Of a DNA stretch of 5,348 nucleotides, positions 1 to 5,343 are shown piece by piece. Each line of letters begins with the position of its first letter. Within the stretch, counting starts at the first letter, position 1. Source of the DNA: DATCIH01 sp036507955 (lineage in GTDB: Bacteria > Bacillota > Clostridia > Clostridiales > Clostridiaceae); contig DATCIH010000150.1 in assembly GCA_036507955.1 (NCBI GenBank), forward strand, positions 1-5,348, given 5' to 3'. A model generated the notes under the pieces. That model was not told the DNA's origin, ran no database searches, and worked only from the letters and a program-made list of their open reading frames with translations. The position numbers and the translations under genes are program-made.

Positions 1-1
1 A

Positions 2-922
2 AATGAAGCAACTAAGAAGAATATAATAGAAATTTCTAAGCAGTTGAATTATGTACCAAATTTTAATGCTAAAAGTTTGGTGCTAAATAAATCCTATAAT
101 ATAGGATTGTTTTTCACATCAATTAACCAGGGAACTACTGCTGGGTTTTTCCATGAAGTTATTGAAGGGGTAAATAGTGTTGTAAAGAATAATTACAATA
201 TTGTTATTAGGGGTATTGATGATTATGAAGATTATACTCCCTTTGACAACAAAAGATTTGATGGGATTATAATGATTAGTCAGAGTGAAAGTGATAATGA
301 CTTTATTTACGATGTCTATCATAAACATATACCTATGGTAGTTCTGAATAGGGAAATAAATGAAAATAATATAGTTAATATACTTTCTTCTGACAATGAC
401 GGAAGTTATAATGCAGTAAATTATTTGATTCAAAAGGGGCATAAGGATATAGCTATAATTAAAGGAAAGCAGGATTTTAAATCCTCAGAAGATAGGAAAG
501 ATGGATATTTTAGAGCTATGCTCCAGAGTAAACTTAAGATTAAGGATGAATATATTGCGACTGGAGAATACAATATTGAAAGTGGATATACTGCCATGAA
601 GAAGCTACTCGATGCTGAACCTTTACCTACGGCAGTATTTTGTTCAAATGATGATATGGCAGTTGGTGCTATAAAAGCAATAATTGATAGGGGTTATAAA
701 GTGCCTGAGGATGTCTCCATTGTTGGTTACGACAATAGTAGCTTTTGTAGTTACATAACTCCTTCTCTTACTTCTGTAAAAAAACAGACCAAAGAATTCA
801 GTGTTCGAGGAGCAGAAATATTGTTAAAGCTAATTTCGGGAGAGGAAGTAGAAAAAAAGAAAATTTATATTGATACTGAACTTATAATAAGAGAATCAGT
901 AAGAAAGCTTATGAGCAACTAA
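2..922 (+). CDS. LacI/GalR-family transcriptional regulator, 5' end outside window
   Basis: This is a DNA-binding repressor or activator whose C-terminal sugar-binding-like domain senses a small ligand. The open frame runs in from the left edge, so the TTG at 44 is not the start; about 30 residues carrying the first helices of the HTH domain are missing. The visible part begins with the last HTH helix (NEATKKNIIEISKQLNYVPN) and the hinge (AKSLVLNKS..IGL). The periplasmic-binding-protein-like core follows: FDGIIMIS, IPMVVLNRE, a DNDGSYNAVNYLIQKGHKDIAII segment, then SNDDMAVGAIKAI and GYKVPEDVSIVGYDN, which are family hallmarks. The C-terminus SLTSVKKQ...RGAEILLKLI..E is also typical. The 306 visible residues fit a full length of about 335. 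The ligand and the target operon cannot be read from the window. The gene ends before a terminator, so it is not co-transcribed with hisJ. Confidence 0.93.
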   Translation, partial: NEATKKNIIEISKQLNYVPNFNAKSLVLNKSYNIGLFFTSINQGTTAGFFHEVIEGVNSVVKNNYNIVIRGIDDYEDYTPFDNKRFDGIIMISQSESDNDFIYDVYHKHIPMVVLNREINENNIVNILSSDNDGSYNAVNYLIQKGHKDIAIIKGKQDFKSSEDRKDGYFRAMLQSKLKIKDEYIATGEYNIESGYTAMKKLLDAEPLPTAVFCSNDDMAVGAIKAIIDRGYKVPEDVSIVGYDNSSFCSYITPSLTSVKKQTKEFSVRGAEILLKLISGEEVEKKKIYIDTELIIRESVRKLMSN

Positions 923-941
923 TAATAACAACATATTGCTA

Positions 942-968
942 CCCACCTTAGCAGGTGGGCTTTTTTTT
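942..968 (+). terminator. Intrinsic terminator of the LacI-family gene
   Basis: A 7-bp GC-rich stem (CCCACCT at 942-948 with AGGTGGG at 953-959) closes a 4-base loop. After one C it is followed by eight T residues (961-968). It starts 19 bases after the regulator's stop codon. Stem, loop and U-tract all match a Rho-independent terminator. Confidence 0.92.
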
Positions 969-969
969 A

Positions 970-998
970 TAGCAAGGTGTAAATTTATGGGTTATAAT
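970..998 (+). promoter_or_regulatory. Candidate promoter for the hisJ unit
   Basis: A perfect TATAAT lies at 993-998 in the gap between the terminator and hisJ, about 60 bases before the hisJ start. The -35 position (970-975, TAGCAA) matches TTGACA poorly, so the call rests on the -10 element and on the need for a promoter after a terminator. I saw no clear LacI-type operator palindrome here. Confidence 0.4.
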
Positions 999-1059
999 CT
1001 ATATTAATGGAGTAAAACTCAAATATCATAAAATTGTCATATTTGAAGGAGAATTTATT

Positions 1060-1854
1060 ATGAGGAATCAAAGAATCGAAAGAGATGGACACATTCACTC
1101 CCACTACTGCCCTCATGGCACAGAGGATCCCTTTGAACTTTATATAGAAAGGGCTCTCAATATGGGGCTTAAAGAAATATCCTTTACAGAACATATGCCT
1201 TTGCCAGAAAACTTAATGGATCCTGAATTTTTAAAAACATGTGCTCCGTCATTTGAGAAAATAGAGGAGTATTTTAAAGAATTAGATTATATAAAAATAA
1301 AGTATAAACAGAAGATAAGAATAAACATAGGGTTTGAGGTAGACTATATTGAAGGTTATGAGGGGGTTACTAAAGAGTTATTAAATAGATATGGTAATAA
1401 GCTTGAGGATAGTATATTGTCAGTACACTTTATCAAATTGGAGGTGGAATATTATTGTGTTGATGCAAGTCCTATAGAATTCAAAAGGATAGTAGAAAAA
1501 GCAGGTAGTGTAGCAAAAGTTTATGACAAATACTATGAAACTCTGTTAAAAGCAGTGCTAGCTGACTTAGGAGCATTTAAACCTAACCGTATCGGACATC
1601 CTACCTTAGTTAGAATTTTTAATACAGAGAATCCCTTAGAATATACAAATAATGAGATTCTCGAGAAAATTGTTAAAGAAATAAAAAATAGAAATTATGA
1701 GGTAGACTTTAATACATCAGGAATTAGAAAACCCTATTGTAAAGAAAGTTATCCCTCTGGTATATTTTTGGAATTAGTAAAACAATATGGAGTAAATTTA
1801 GTTTATGGCTCCGATGCACATAGCGCATTAGATGTTGGGAGAGATTTTGTATGA
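1060..1854 (+). CDS. hisJ: HisJ-type PHP-family histidinol-phosphatase
   Basis: This enzyme hydrolyses L-histidinol phosphate to histidinol in histidine biosynthesis and belongs to the metal-dependent PHP class found in Firmicutes (B. subtilis HisJ/YtvP type). Metal-ligand motifs are seen in order: HIH at residues 11-13, TEH at 43-45, GFEVDYIEG around E93, SVHF with H123, RIGH with H180, and YGSDAH with D252 and H254. RDGHIHSHYCPHGT near the N-terminus and DSILSVHFIK are close to the remembered B. subtilis sequence. AAGGAG at 1046-1051 sits 8 bases before the ATG. The 264 residues are near the family length of about 268, but the C-terminus stops early, right after GRDFV (see findings). No other his genes are present, so it may be an orphan copy or may act on another phosphate ester. 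It is first in a probable operon. Confidence 0.9.
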   Translation: MRNQRIERDGHIHSHYCPHGTEDPFELYIERALNMGLKEISFTEHMPLPENLMDPEFLKTCAPSFEKIEEYFKELDYIKIKYKQKIRINIGFEVDYIEGYEGVTKELLNRYGNKLEDSILSVHFIKLEVEYYCVDASPIEFKRIVEKAGSVAKVYDKYYETLLKAVLADLGAFKPNRIGHPTLVRIFNTENPLEYTNNEILEKIVKEIKNRNYEVDFNTSGIRKPYCKESYPSGIFLELVKQYGVNLVYGSDAHSALDVGRDFV

Positions 1855-1871
1855 TTATACAAAAATATATT

Positions 1872-1890
1872 GGAGGAGGTAAACAATTTG
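1872..1890 (+). promoter_or_regulatory. Ribosome binding site and TTG start that fix the CPBP gene start
   Basis: AGGAGGT at 1874-1880 is a near-perfect Shine-Dalgarno sequence, 7 bases before TTG at 1888. The in-frame TTG at 1870 overlaps this site and has no site of its own, so 1888 is preferred. Residues read from 1870 onward (EEVNN) are just the translated ribosome binding site. Confidence 0.85.
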
Positions 1891-2811
1891 AAAAATATTT
1901 TTATAAACAAGAATTCTCAGCTTCGTTCTGGGTGGAAGATAGTTTCAACCTTTAGTTCATTTTATTTAGGAACTATCGTACTGACTATAATATTATTGAT
2001 AATTTATATCCTAACCAAAGTAATGACAGGAAGCATTGGTGAAAATGGATTTATTATTTTTATAAACAATATAAGCGGTATGGCATCTAACCTTAGCACT
2101 AGTATTGGTTTTATTGTGGCCCTACTTCAATGCTTAACCATGATTTTTTTCGTTGTATTATTTTGGAAAGTATATGATAGGAAACCAATAAGAGAAATAG
2201 GTATGATTAATATAAAAAAGGGATACAAAGATTTGATAAAAGGACTAGTTTTTGGTGCAGTTTCTTTAATTCTTGTTTTTATAATATTACTTTACACAGA
2301 ACAAATAACTTTAATAAATCCTTTTTCTAAACCTAATTTCAGCTATGCATTATTAACCGGATTGATTATTTTCATTTTTGTTGGTATAAATGAAGAGATG
2401 TTTGCAAGAGGCTATTGCATGACAGTCCTTAAGCAAACAGGTAATAAGTATGTAGTAGTTATAGTTTCAGCTATTATATTTGCTTTGATGCATTCCTTAA
2501 ACCCTAGTGTAACCTTATTAAGTTACTTGAATTTATTTTTATTTGGGTTATTAACAGCATATATGTTTATAAAATCAGGAAATCTATGGCTTCCTATTGG
2601 ATATCATATAGCCTGGAATTACTTTGAAGGAAATGTATTCGGGTTTTTAGTTAGTGGGCAAGGAGCTGCTGGTATATATAATTTAAACGTACCAGTCTAC
2701 AATATAATCAACGGTGGTGAGTTTGGCCCAGAAGGTGGCATTGTTGTTACTTTTATAGTATTAGCAGGTCTCATTTACATATGGAAATTCTATAAGCCCA
2801 CCTATCAATAA
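1888..2811 (+). CDS. CPBP-family intramembrane metalloprotease homologue (Abi/CAAX type)
   Basis: This is a 307-residue multi-pass membrane protein of the CPBP (PF02517, Rce1-like) family. These are intramembrane glutamic-type proteases or protease homologues; bacterial members are linked to CAAX-like processing, bacteriocin self-immunity or unknown roles. All three signature motifs are visible: EExxxR as E169-E170-MFA-R174, FxxxH as F198-ALM-H202, and HxxxN as H240-IAW-N244, so the active site looks intact. LRSGWK near residues 12-17 is the usual N-terminal motif of this group. Hydrophobic segments lie roughly at 20-42, 79-98, 119-139, 152-168, 187-205, 210-228 and 279-298. It begins 33 bases after hisJ and ends 30 bases before the reductase gene, so it is probably co-transcribed. 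No bacteriocin precursor is seen nearby, so the substrate is unknown. Confidence 0.9.
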   Translation: MKNIFINKNSQLRSGWKIVSTFSSFYLGTIVLTIILLIIYILTKVMTGSIGENGFIIFINNISGMASNLSTSIGFIVALLQCLTMIFFVVLFWKVYDRKPIREIGMINIKKGYKDLIKGLVFGAVSLILVFIILLYTEQITLINPFSKPNFSYALLTGLIIFIFVGINEEMFARGYCMTVLKQTGNKYVVVIVSAIIFALMHSLNPSVTLLSYLNLFLFGLLTAYMFIKSGNLWLPIGYHIAWNYFEGNVFGFLVSGQGAAGIYNLNVPVYNIINGGEFGPEGGIVVTFIVLAGLIYIWKFYKPTYQ

Positions 2812-2841
2812 CCATATTAAAAAACAGGAGATGAGTCTTAT

Positions 2842-3486
2842 ATGAAAGTTATCGCTATTAACGGAAGTCCAAGAAAAAAGTGGAATACTGCTACATTATT
2901 ACAGAAAGCTCTTGATGGAGCTAAATCTATGGGTGCGGATACGGAGCTAATACATTTATATGATTTAAATTTTAGAGGCTGTATCAGTTGCTTTGCCTGT
3001 AAAAGAAAAGATAATAGTCATATTGGATACTGTGCTATGAAAGATGGATTGACCAGTGTCCTGGAGAAAGTAACGGAATGCGATGTTTTACTGCTAGGTT
3101 CACCTATATATTTTGGTAATATCACTGGAGAATTGCAATGCTTTTTAGAAAGGTTGCTATTTTCAAGCATTACCTACAATGCGGGTCATGGATCTGTTTT
3201 CAATGGAAAGGTGTCTTCCTGTTTTATATATACAATGAATGTGCCGGAGGAGTTTATGAAACAGTATGGCTATGAAGCTATGTTTGAACATAACCAGAAT
3301 CTATTGAACTTGCTAAAAGGAACCTCAGAATATTTAGTCTCCAATGATACTTACCAGTTTGATGACTACTCAAAGTATGAAGCATCAATGTTCGAAGAAA
3401 AACATAAGTACCAAGTGAAAACAGAACAATTCCCTATAGACTGCCAAAAGGCCTTTAGCATGGGGGCTAGACTAACATCCATATAG
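2842..3486 (+). CDS. Flavodoxin-fold NAD(P)H/FMN reductase with cysteine cluster
   Basis: This is a 214-residue cytoplasmic flavoprotein of the NADPH-dependent FMN reductase / iron-sulfur flavoprotein-like group, expected to bind FMN and pass electrons to an unidentified acceptor. The N-terminal MKVIAINGSPRKKWNTATLL is the first beta strand and the FMN phosphate loop (GSPR at residues 8-11). GSPIYFGNITG at 86-96 is the second flavin-contact loop. Between them is a cysteine cluster, C47-x2-C50-x2-C53-x10-C64, resembling the compact cluster that holds [4Fe-4S] in iron-sulfur flavoproteins, though the last spacing is longer than their usual 4-7. Whether iron is bound is uncertain. AGGAG at 2826-2830 lies 11 bases before the ATG; the nearer ATG at 2831 runs into a stop at once. 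Third gene of the hisJ unit. The electron acceptor and physiological role cannot be told from context. Confidence 0.87.
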   Translation: MKVIAINGSPRKKWNTATLLQKALDGAKSMGADTELIHLYDLNFRGCISCFACKRKDNSHIGYCAMKDGLTSVLEKVTECDVLLLGSPIYFGNITGELQCFLERLLFSSITYNAGHGSVFNGKVSSCFIYTMNVPEEFMKQYGYEAMFEHNQNLLNLLKGTSEYLVSNDTYQFDDYSKYEASMFEEKHKYQVKTEQFPIDCQKAFSMGARLTSI

Positions 3487-3541
3487 GTAATGAATTTAAT
3501 AGAGGGGAATACTCGGACTTAGATAGATCATTTAACCATAT

Positions 3542-3565
3542 AAAAAAACATGACCGAAGTCATGT
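3542..3565 (-). terminator. UUCG-loop terminator of the small minus-strand gene
   Basis: Read on the minus strand, ACATGAC, loop TTCG, GTCATGT and then a run of seven T form a textbook intrinsic terminator, starting 4 bases past the stop codon of the small gene. The C(UUCG)G tetraloop is unusually stable. On the plus strand the same stem is followed only by ATTATTATTT, so it may also stop the converging reductase transcript, but weakly. Confidence 0.9.
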
Positions 3566-3569
3566 ATTA

Positions 3570-3716
3570 TTATTTACTAGGCTTCGGCTTGTTATTCTGA
3601 GTTTTGTTAACTTTACTATGGGAAACTTTATCTCCCTTCATATCAGGGACGGTTTCGTCATGGTCAGTGGGTTTTTGCTTGTTTAAACCTGCAAAATTAG
3701 GATTACCTTTAGTCAT
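3570..3716 (-). CDS. Small lysine-rich hydrophilic protein, 48 aa, unidentified
   Basis: This short gene reads right to left: start codon ATG at 3716-3714, stop TAA at 3572-3570. GAGGTG at 3727-3722 lies 5 bases before the start, and an intrinsic terminator follows directly, which makes it a complete stand-alone unit. The protein begins MTKGNPNFAGLNKQKP and ends QNNKPKPSK. It has 10 Lys, 6 Asn and 5 Pro, with no Cys, Trp, Tyr or Arg, no hydrophobic segment and no signal peptide; it is probably disordered. In size and composition it recalls minor small acid-soluble spore proteins of Bacillus (SspN and SspP types), but I see no alignment good enough to name it, so that is only an inference. No convincing sigma-A or sporulation promoter was found upstream. 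It lies divergently from the methyltransferase gene and converges on the reductase gene. Confidence 0.75.
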   Translation of the reverse strand: MTKGNPNFAGLNKQKPTDHDETVPDMKGDKVSHSKVNKTQNNKPKPSK

Positions 3717-3762
3717 ATTATCACCTCTAAGTTAGGTTGTGCAAATAATTTAAAAATATGAG

Positions 3763-3792
3763 TTGATACCATAAATTTAATTTAGATATATG
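3763..3792 (+). promoter_or_regulatory. Candidate promoter for the methyltransferase unit
   Basis: TTGATA at 3763-3768 matches the -35 consensus at five of six positions. After an 18-base spacer, TATATG at 3787-3792 gives a partial -10. Transcription would begin near 3799, just ahead of the ribosome binding site at 3808-3816. If correct, the ATG at 3790 lies inside the promoter and cannot be the start. Only the -35 match is good. Confidence 0.35.
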
Positions 3793-3807
3793 AAAACAAA
3801 GAATTTC

Positions 3808-3825
3808 AGGAGGAGGTTAATATTG
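3808..3825 (+). promoter_or_regulatory. Ribosome binding site and TTG start that fix the methyltransferase start
   Basis: AGGAGGAGG at 3808-3816 precedes TTG at 3823 by 6 bases. Reading from the upstream in-frame ATG at 3790 would translate this site as Arg-Arg-Arg and has no Shine-Dalgarno of its own, so TTG 3823 is preferred. Confidence 0.85.
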
Positions 3826-4470
3826 GGTATAGAAGAGAATCAAAAAGAATACTGGGACAAGGTAGCCACCTATAAGAATTTCTCAACACCCTTTCAAATT
3901 AAGCTATTTGCTGATTATGTGGGGAAAGAATCCAGCATTTTAGATGTGGGTTGTGGTTATGGAAGAATCATGAATGAACTTTATATTGAAGGCTTTAAAA
4001 ATTTAAGTGGAATAGATTTTTCAAGTAATATGATTGAAAGAGGTAGAAACAAATTTCCTTATCTTAAATTAAATGTGCAAGAAGATAATAATATACCCTA
4101 TGAAGATAATAGCTTCGACTCAATAATCTTATTTGCGGTACTAACTTGCATCATTGATGATTGTAGTCAAGTTTATCTTTTGAAGGAAATAAAAAGAGTA
4201 TTAAAGCCTAAGGGAATATTGTATATAAATGATTTTCTAATAAATAAGGATGAAAGAAATATACTTAGATATAAAAAATATGAAGATAGATATAAGAAGT
4301 ATGGTGTCTTCGAATTACAGGAAGGAGCTATTCTTAGACATCATGATATAAGCTGGATAGAATATATTACTTCCGATTTTGATAATATTAAATTGGAGAA
4401 AGTTGTATTTACAACAATGAATGGTAATAGATCAGATGGGTTTATTTATTTAGGCAAAAATATTAAATAA
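3823..4470 (+). CDS. Class I SAM-dependent methyltransferase
   Basis: This is a 215-residue cytoplasmic methyltransferase of the Rossmann-fold class (Methyltransf_11/25-like). It transfers a methyl group from S-adenosylmethionine to an acceptor that cannot be predicted. Motif I is ILDVGCGYG at residues 39-47 (D41, then GxGxG). The acidic residue after strand 2 is D65 in GIDFSSNMIERG and should hold the ribose. NSFDSIILFAVLTCI at about 96-110 is motif II/strand 4, and LKEIKRVLKPKGILYI at about 120-135 is the usual helix-strand pair after the active site. EYWDKVA at the N-terminus is common in this group. The tail (residues ~140-215) contains EGAILRHHDISWIEYI, which may shape the acceptor site. 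The start is TTG, not the ATG 33 bases upstream, because of the AGGAGG at 3811-3816. The next gene begins 39 bases downstream with no terminator between them, so the two are probably co-transcribed. Confidence 0.9.
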   Translation: MGIEENQKEYWDKVATYKNFSTPFQIKLFADYVGKESSILDVGCGYGRIMNELYIEGFKNLSGIDFSSNMIERGRNKFPYLKLNVQEDNNIPYEDNSFDSIILFAVLTCIIDDCSQVYLLKEIKRVLKPKGILYINDFLINKDERNILRYKKYEDRYKKYGVFELQEGAILRHHDISWIEYITSDFDNIKLEKVVFTTMNGNRSDGFIYLGKNIK

Positions 4471-4509
4471 TGGGAAACCTTTTGGGATTATACGAGGGGT
4501 GAGGTTTAG

Positions 4510-4782
4510 TTGAATTCATCAAATTGGATTGCCATATATTTGCCACTTTTCATTATATTTTTTATTGTTTTACCGAAACAACAAAGTATTAAAAAATTTA
4601 TTATTTTAAAAATTAAGAAAAGAAAGGGGTTTATTAATATGACTAATGAATTAATTAGTAAGTTTATAGGAAAGAATTGTAGAATCTCCACAGGGAAATT
4701 TGGAACAACTGCAGTAGGAAAAATTATTGATGTAAATGATAATTGGATTGAGTTTAAAATAAAAAAGGTAACGAACTTATAA
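4510..4782 (+). CDS. Small membrane-anchored protein with C-terminal frame break
   Basis: The protein starts at TTG, preceded by GGTGAGG at 4498-4504 (5 bases), and in the zero frame is 90 residues. It has one membrane segment at about residues 7-21 (IAIYLPLFIIFFIVL) and a basic stretch (KKFIILKIKKRKG). A small domain begins at M44: NELISKFIGKNCRISTG...VGKIIDVNDNWIEFKIKK. I believe this resembles uncharacterised clostridial proteins with a short membrane anchor and a compact beta-rich domain, but I cannot name it with certainty. The frame ends abruptly with VTNL and TAA at 4780-4782. Shifting -1 at 4761-4767 continues as GNELINAEFVQSIQINP to a stop at 4818-4820, giving a 103-residue product with a more natural end. 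It is therefore either a frameshifted gene or one that uses programmed frameshifting. A second in-frame start, ATG 4639, also has a possible ribosome binding site (GGGG at 4626-4629). Confidence 0.72.
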   Translation: MNSSNWIAIYLPLFIIFFIVLPKQQSIKKFIILKIKKRKGFINMTNELISKFIGKNCRISTGKFGTTAVGKIIDVNDNWIEFKIKKVTNL

Positions 4783-4820
4783 ATGCAGAATTTGTACAAA
4801 GTATTCAAATAAATCCTTAA
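4761..4820 (+). other. A-AAA-AAG slippery heptamer and -1 frame extension
   Basis: The zero-frame codons are ATA AAA AAG, so A4761-AAA-AAG4767 is an X-XXY-YYZ heptamer in exactly the phase needed for -1 slippage, the same heptamer used in E. coli dnaX. From G4767 the -1 frame reads 17 codons, encoding GNELINAEFVQSIQINP, up to TAA at 4818-4820. I see no strong Shine-Dalgarno-like stimulator upstream and no stable hairpin downstream. Loss of one A from a longer A tract would produce the same picture. Confidence 0.6.
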
Positions 4821-4877
4821 GGTTATAAATTTTAAAAAAGGATACAAGAAAAATATTTTATTACCAGGAGGAAGGAA

Positions 4878-5138
4878 ATGTTCCTTTTAATATTTATTAT
4901 TCCTTTACTTATATTGTTAGATATATTTTTATTCAAGGTTTATTACAATTTCATTTTTAGAGATAATGAGGATTTTCAAAATTCGGTGAAGGATACTTTA
5001 ACTCCAGACATTTTTTCCTTGATTAAAGGAGAATATTTCAAGGATAGATTTGCTCAAGCTAAATTGAGTGGACTAATAGTTTTTTGTATTGCGACTATTG
5101 TACTAGAGATTTTAGTAGTAAAGCAGTTATTATTCTAA
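4878..5138 (+). CDS. Small two-pass membrane protein, unidentified
   Basis: This is an 86-residue protein with an excellent ribosome binding site (AGGAGG at 4866-4871, 6 bases before ATG). Two hydrophobic segments flank a soluble middle: about residues 2-24 (LLIFIIPLLILLDIFLFKVYY) and about 64-84 (LSGLIVFCIATIVLEILVV). The middle contains DTLTPDIFSLIKGEYFKDRFAQAKLS, which is acidic-aromatic and looks conserved in style (D-xx-SLIKG-x-Y), but I cannot tie it to a named family. The first segment could act as an uncleaved signal anchor. It lies 57 bases past the end of the -1 extension of the previous gene, with no terminator seen between, so it may share that transcript. Function unknown; membrane location is the only firm inference. 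Confidence 0.78.
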   Translation: MFLLIFIIPLLILLDIFLFKVYYNFIFRDNEDFQNSVKDTLTPDIFSLIKGEYFKDRFAQAKLSGLIVFCIATIVLEILVVKQLLF

Positions 5139-5177
5139 AAGAGATAGGTAGAAAACATATACCTAAATTCACAAATT

Positions 5178-5205
5178 TACATACTTTATTGGAAATAAAG
5201 TTGTA
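5178..5205 (+). repeat. AT-rich hairpin just outside the IS left end
   Basis: ACTTTATT at 5183-5190 and AATAAAGT at 5194-5201 are perfect complements around loop GGA. With T5182 bulged, four further pairs (5178-5181 with 5202-5205) extend the stem. It follows the membrane-protein gene by about 40 bases and could be its terminator, though no clear U-tract follows. A TATAAT at 5204-5209 overlaps its right foot but has no matching -35. Confidence 0.6.
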
Positions 5206-5222
5206 TAATTAGTTTACTGAAT

Positions 5223-5243
5223 ACCACGGGCTATGCCCGTGGT
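5223..5243 (+). repeat. IS200/IS605-type subterminal hairpin
   Basis: ACCACGGGC (5223-5231) and GCCCGTGGT (5235-5243) form a perfect 9-bp stem with loop TAT. In this family such hairpins in single-stranded DNA are bound by TnpA during excision and insertion. It is markedly more GC-rich than its surroundings, and no U-tract follows on either strand, which argues against a simple terminator. Confidence 0.85.
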
Positions 5244-5244
5244 T

Positions 5245-5259
5245 CTAAAAAGCTTTTAG
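5245..5259 (+). repeat. Second small hairpin in the IS left end
   Basis: CTAAAA (5245-5250), loop AGC and TTTTAG (5254-5259) form a 6-bp AT-rich stem one base after the main hairpin. It is probably part of the element's leader; its own role is not evident. Confidence 0.5.
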
Positions 5260-5277
5260 CTATGAGTAGAAAAAAAC

Positions 5278-5343
5278 AACCTCCTTTGATAAAATAAATG
5301 CAGGTTCGTCAACCGCATAAATACAAAGGAGGTTATCATTATA
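5278..5343 (+). promoter_or_regulatory. tnpA leader: stem that sequesters the ribosome binding site
   Basis: AACCTCCTTTG (5278-5288) is the exact complement of CAAAGGAGGTT (5324-5334), which contains the Shine-Dalgarno AAAGGAGG at 5325-5332. Folded, the site would be buried in 11 bp. An inner hairpin strengthens it: ATGC and GGTT on the left pair with AACC and GCAT on the right around loop CGTC (5298-5318), with one A bulged. This matches translational repression of tnpA in IS200. The codon 8 bases after the site is ATA (5341-5343), where an ATG would be expected. Confidence 0.75.

Noticed and set aside
119..442. Minus-strand open frame of 107 codons opposite the LacI-family gene
   Set aside because: It is fully antisense to a well-supported regulator, has low-complexity Ile/Asn content and no recognisable domain.
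985..1194. Minus-strand open frame of 69 codons over the hisJ start
   Set aside because: It overlaps the conserved HisJ N-terminus and the promoter region, and has no family features.
3490..3522. Tiny plus-strand frame ATG AAT TTA ATA... after the reductase gene
   Set aside because: It is ten codons long, has no ribosome binding site and no conservation signal I can judge.
3728..3790. Sporulation-sigma promoter for the small minus-strand gene
   Set aside because: A CATATTTTT on the minus strand resembles a sigma-E -10, but no matching -35 was found at the right spacing, so it was not annotated.
4791..4800. Palindrome TTTGTACAAA as a frameshift-stimulating hairpin or operator
   Set aside because: Without a loop it can form only about three pairs as a hairpin, and it lies inside the -1 coding extension.
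4506..4847. Minus-strand open frame of 113 codons
   Set aside because: It mirrors the AT-rich small membrane gene on the plus strand; its hydrophobic look comes from reading A-rich sequence in antisense, and the plus-strand gene has the better ribosome binding site.
5145..5165. Inverted repeat TAGGTA...TACCTA as terminator of the membrane gene
   Set aside because: The stem is only 6 bp with a 9-base loop and no U-tract follows; likely chance in AT-rich DNA.
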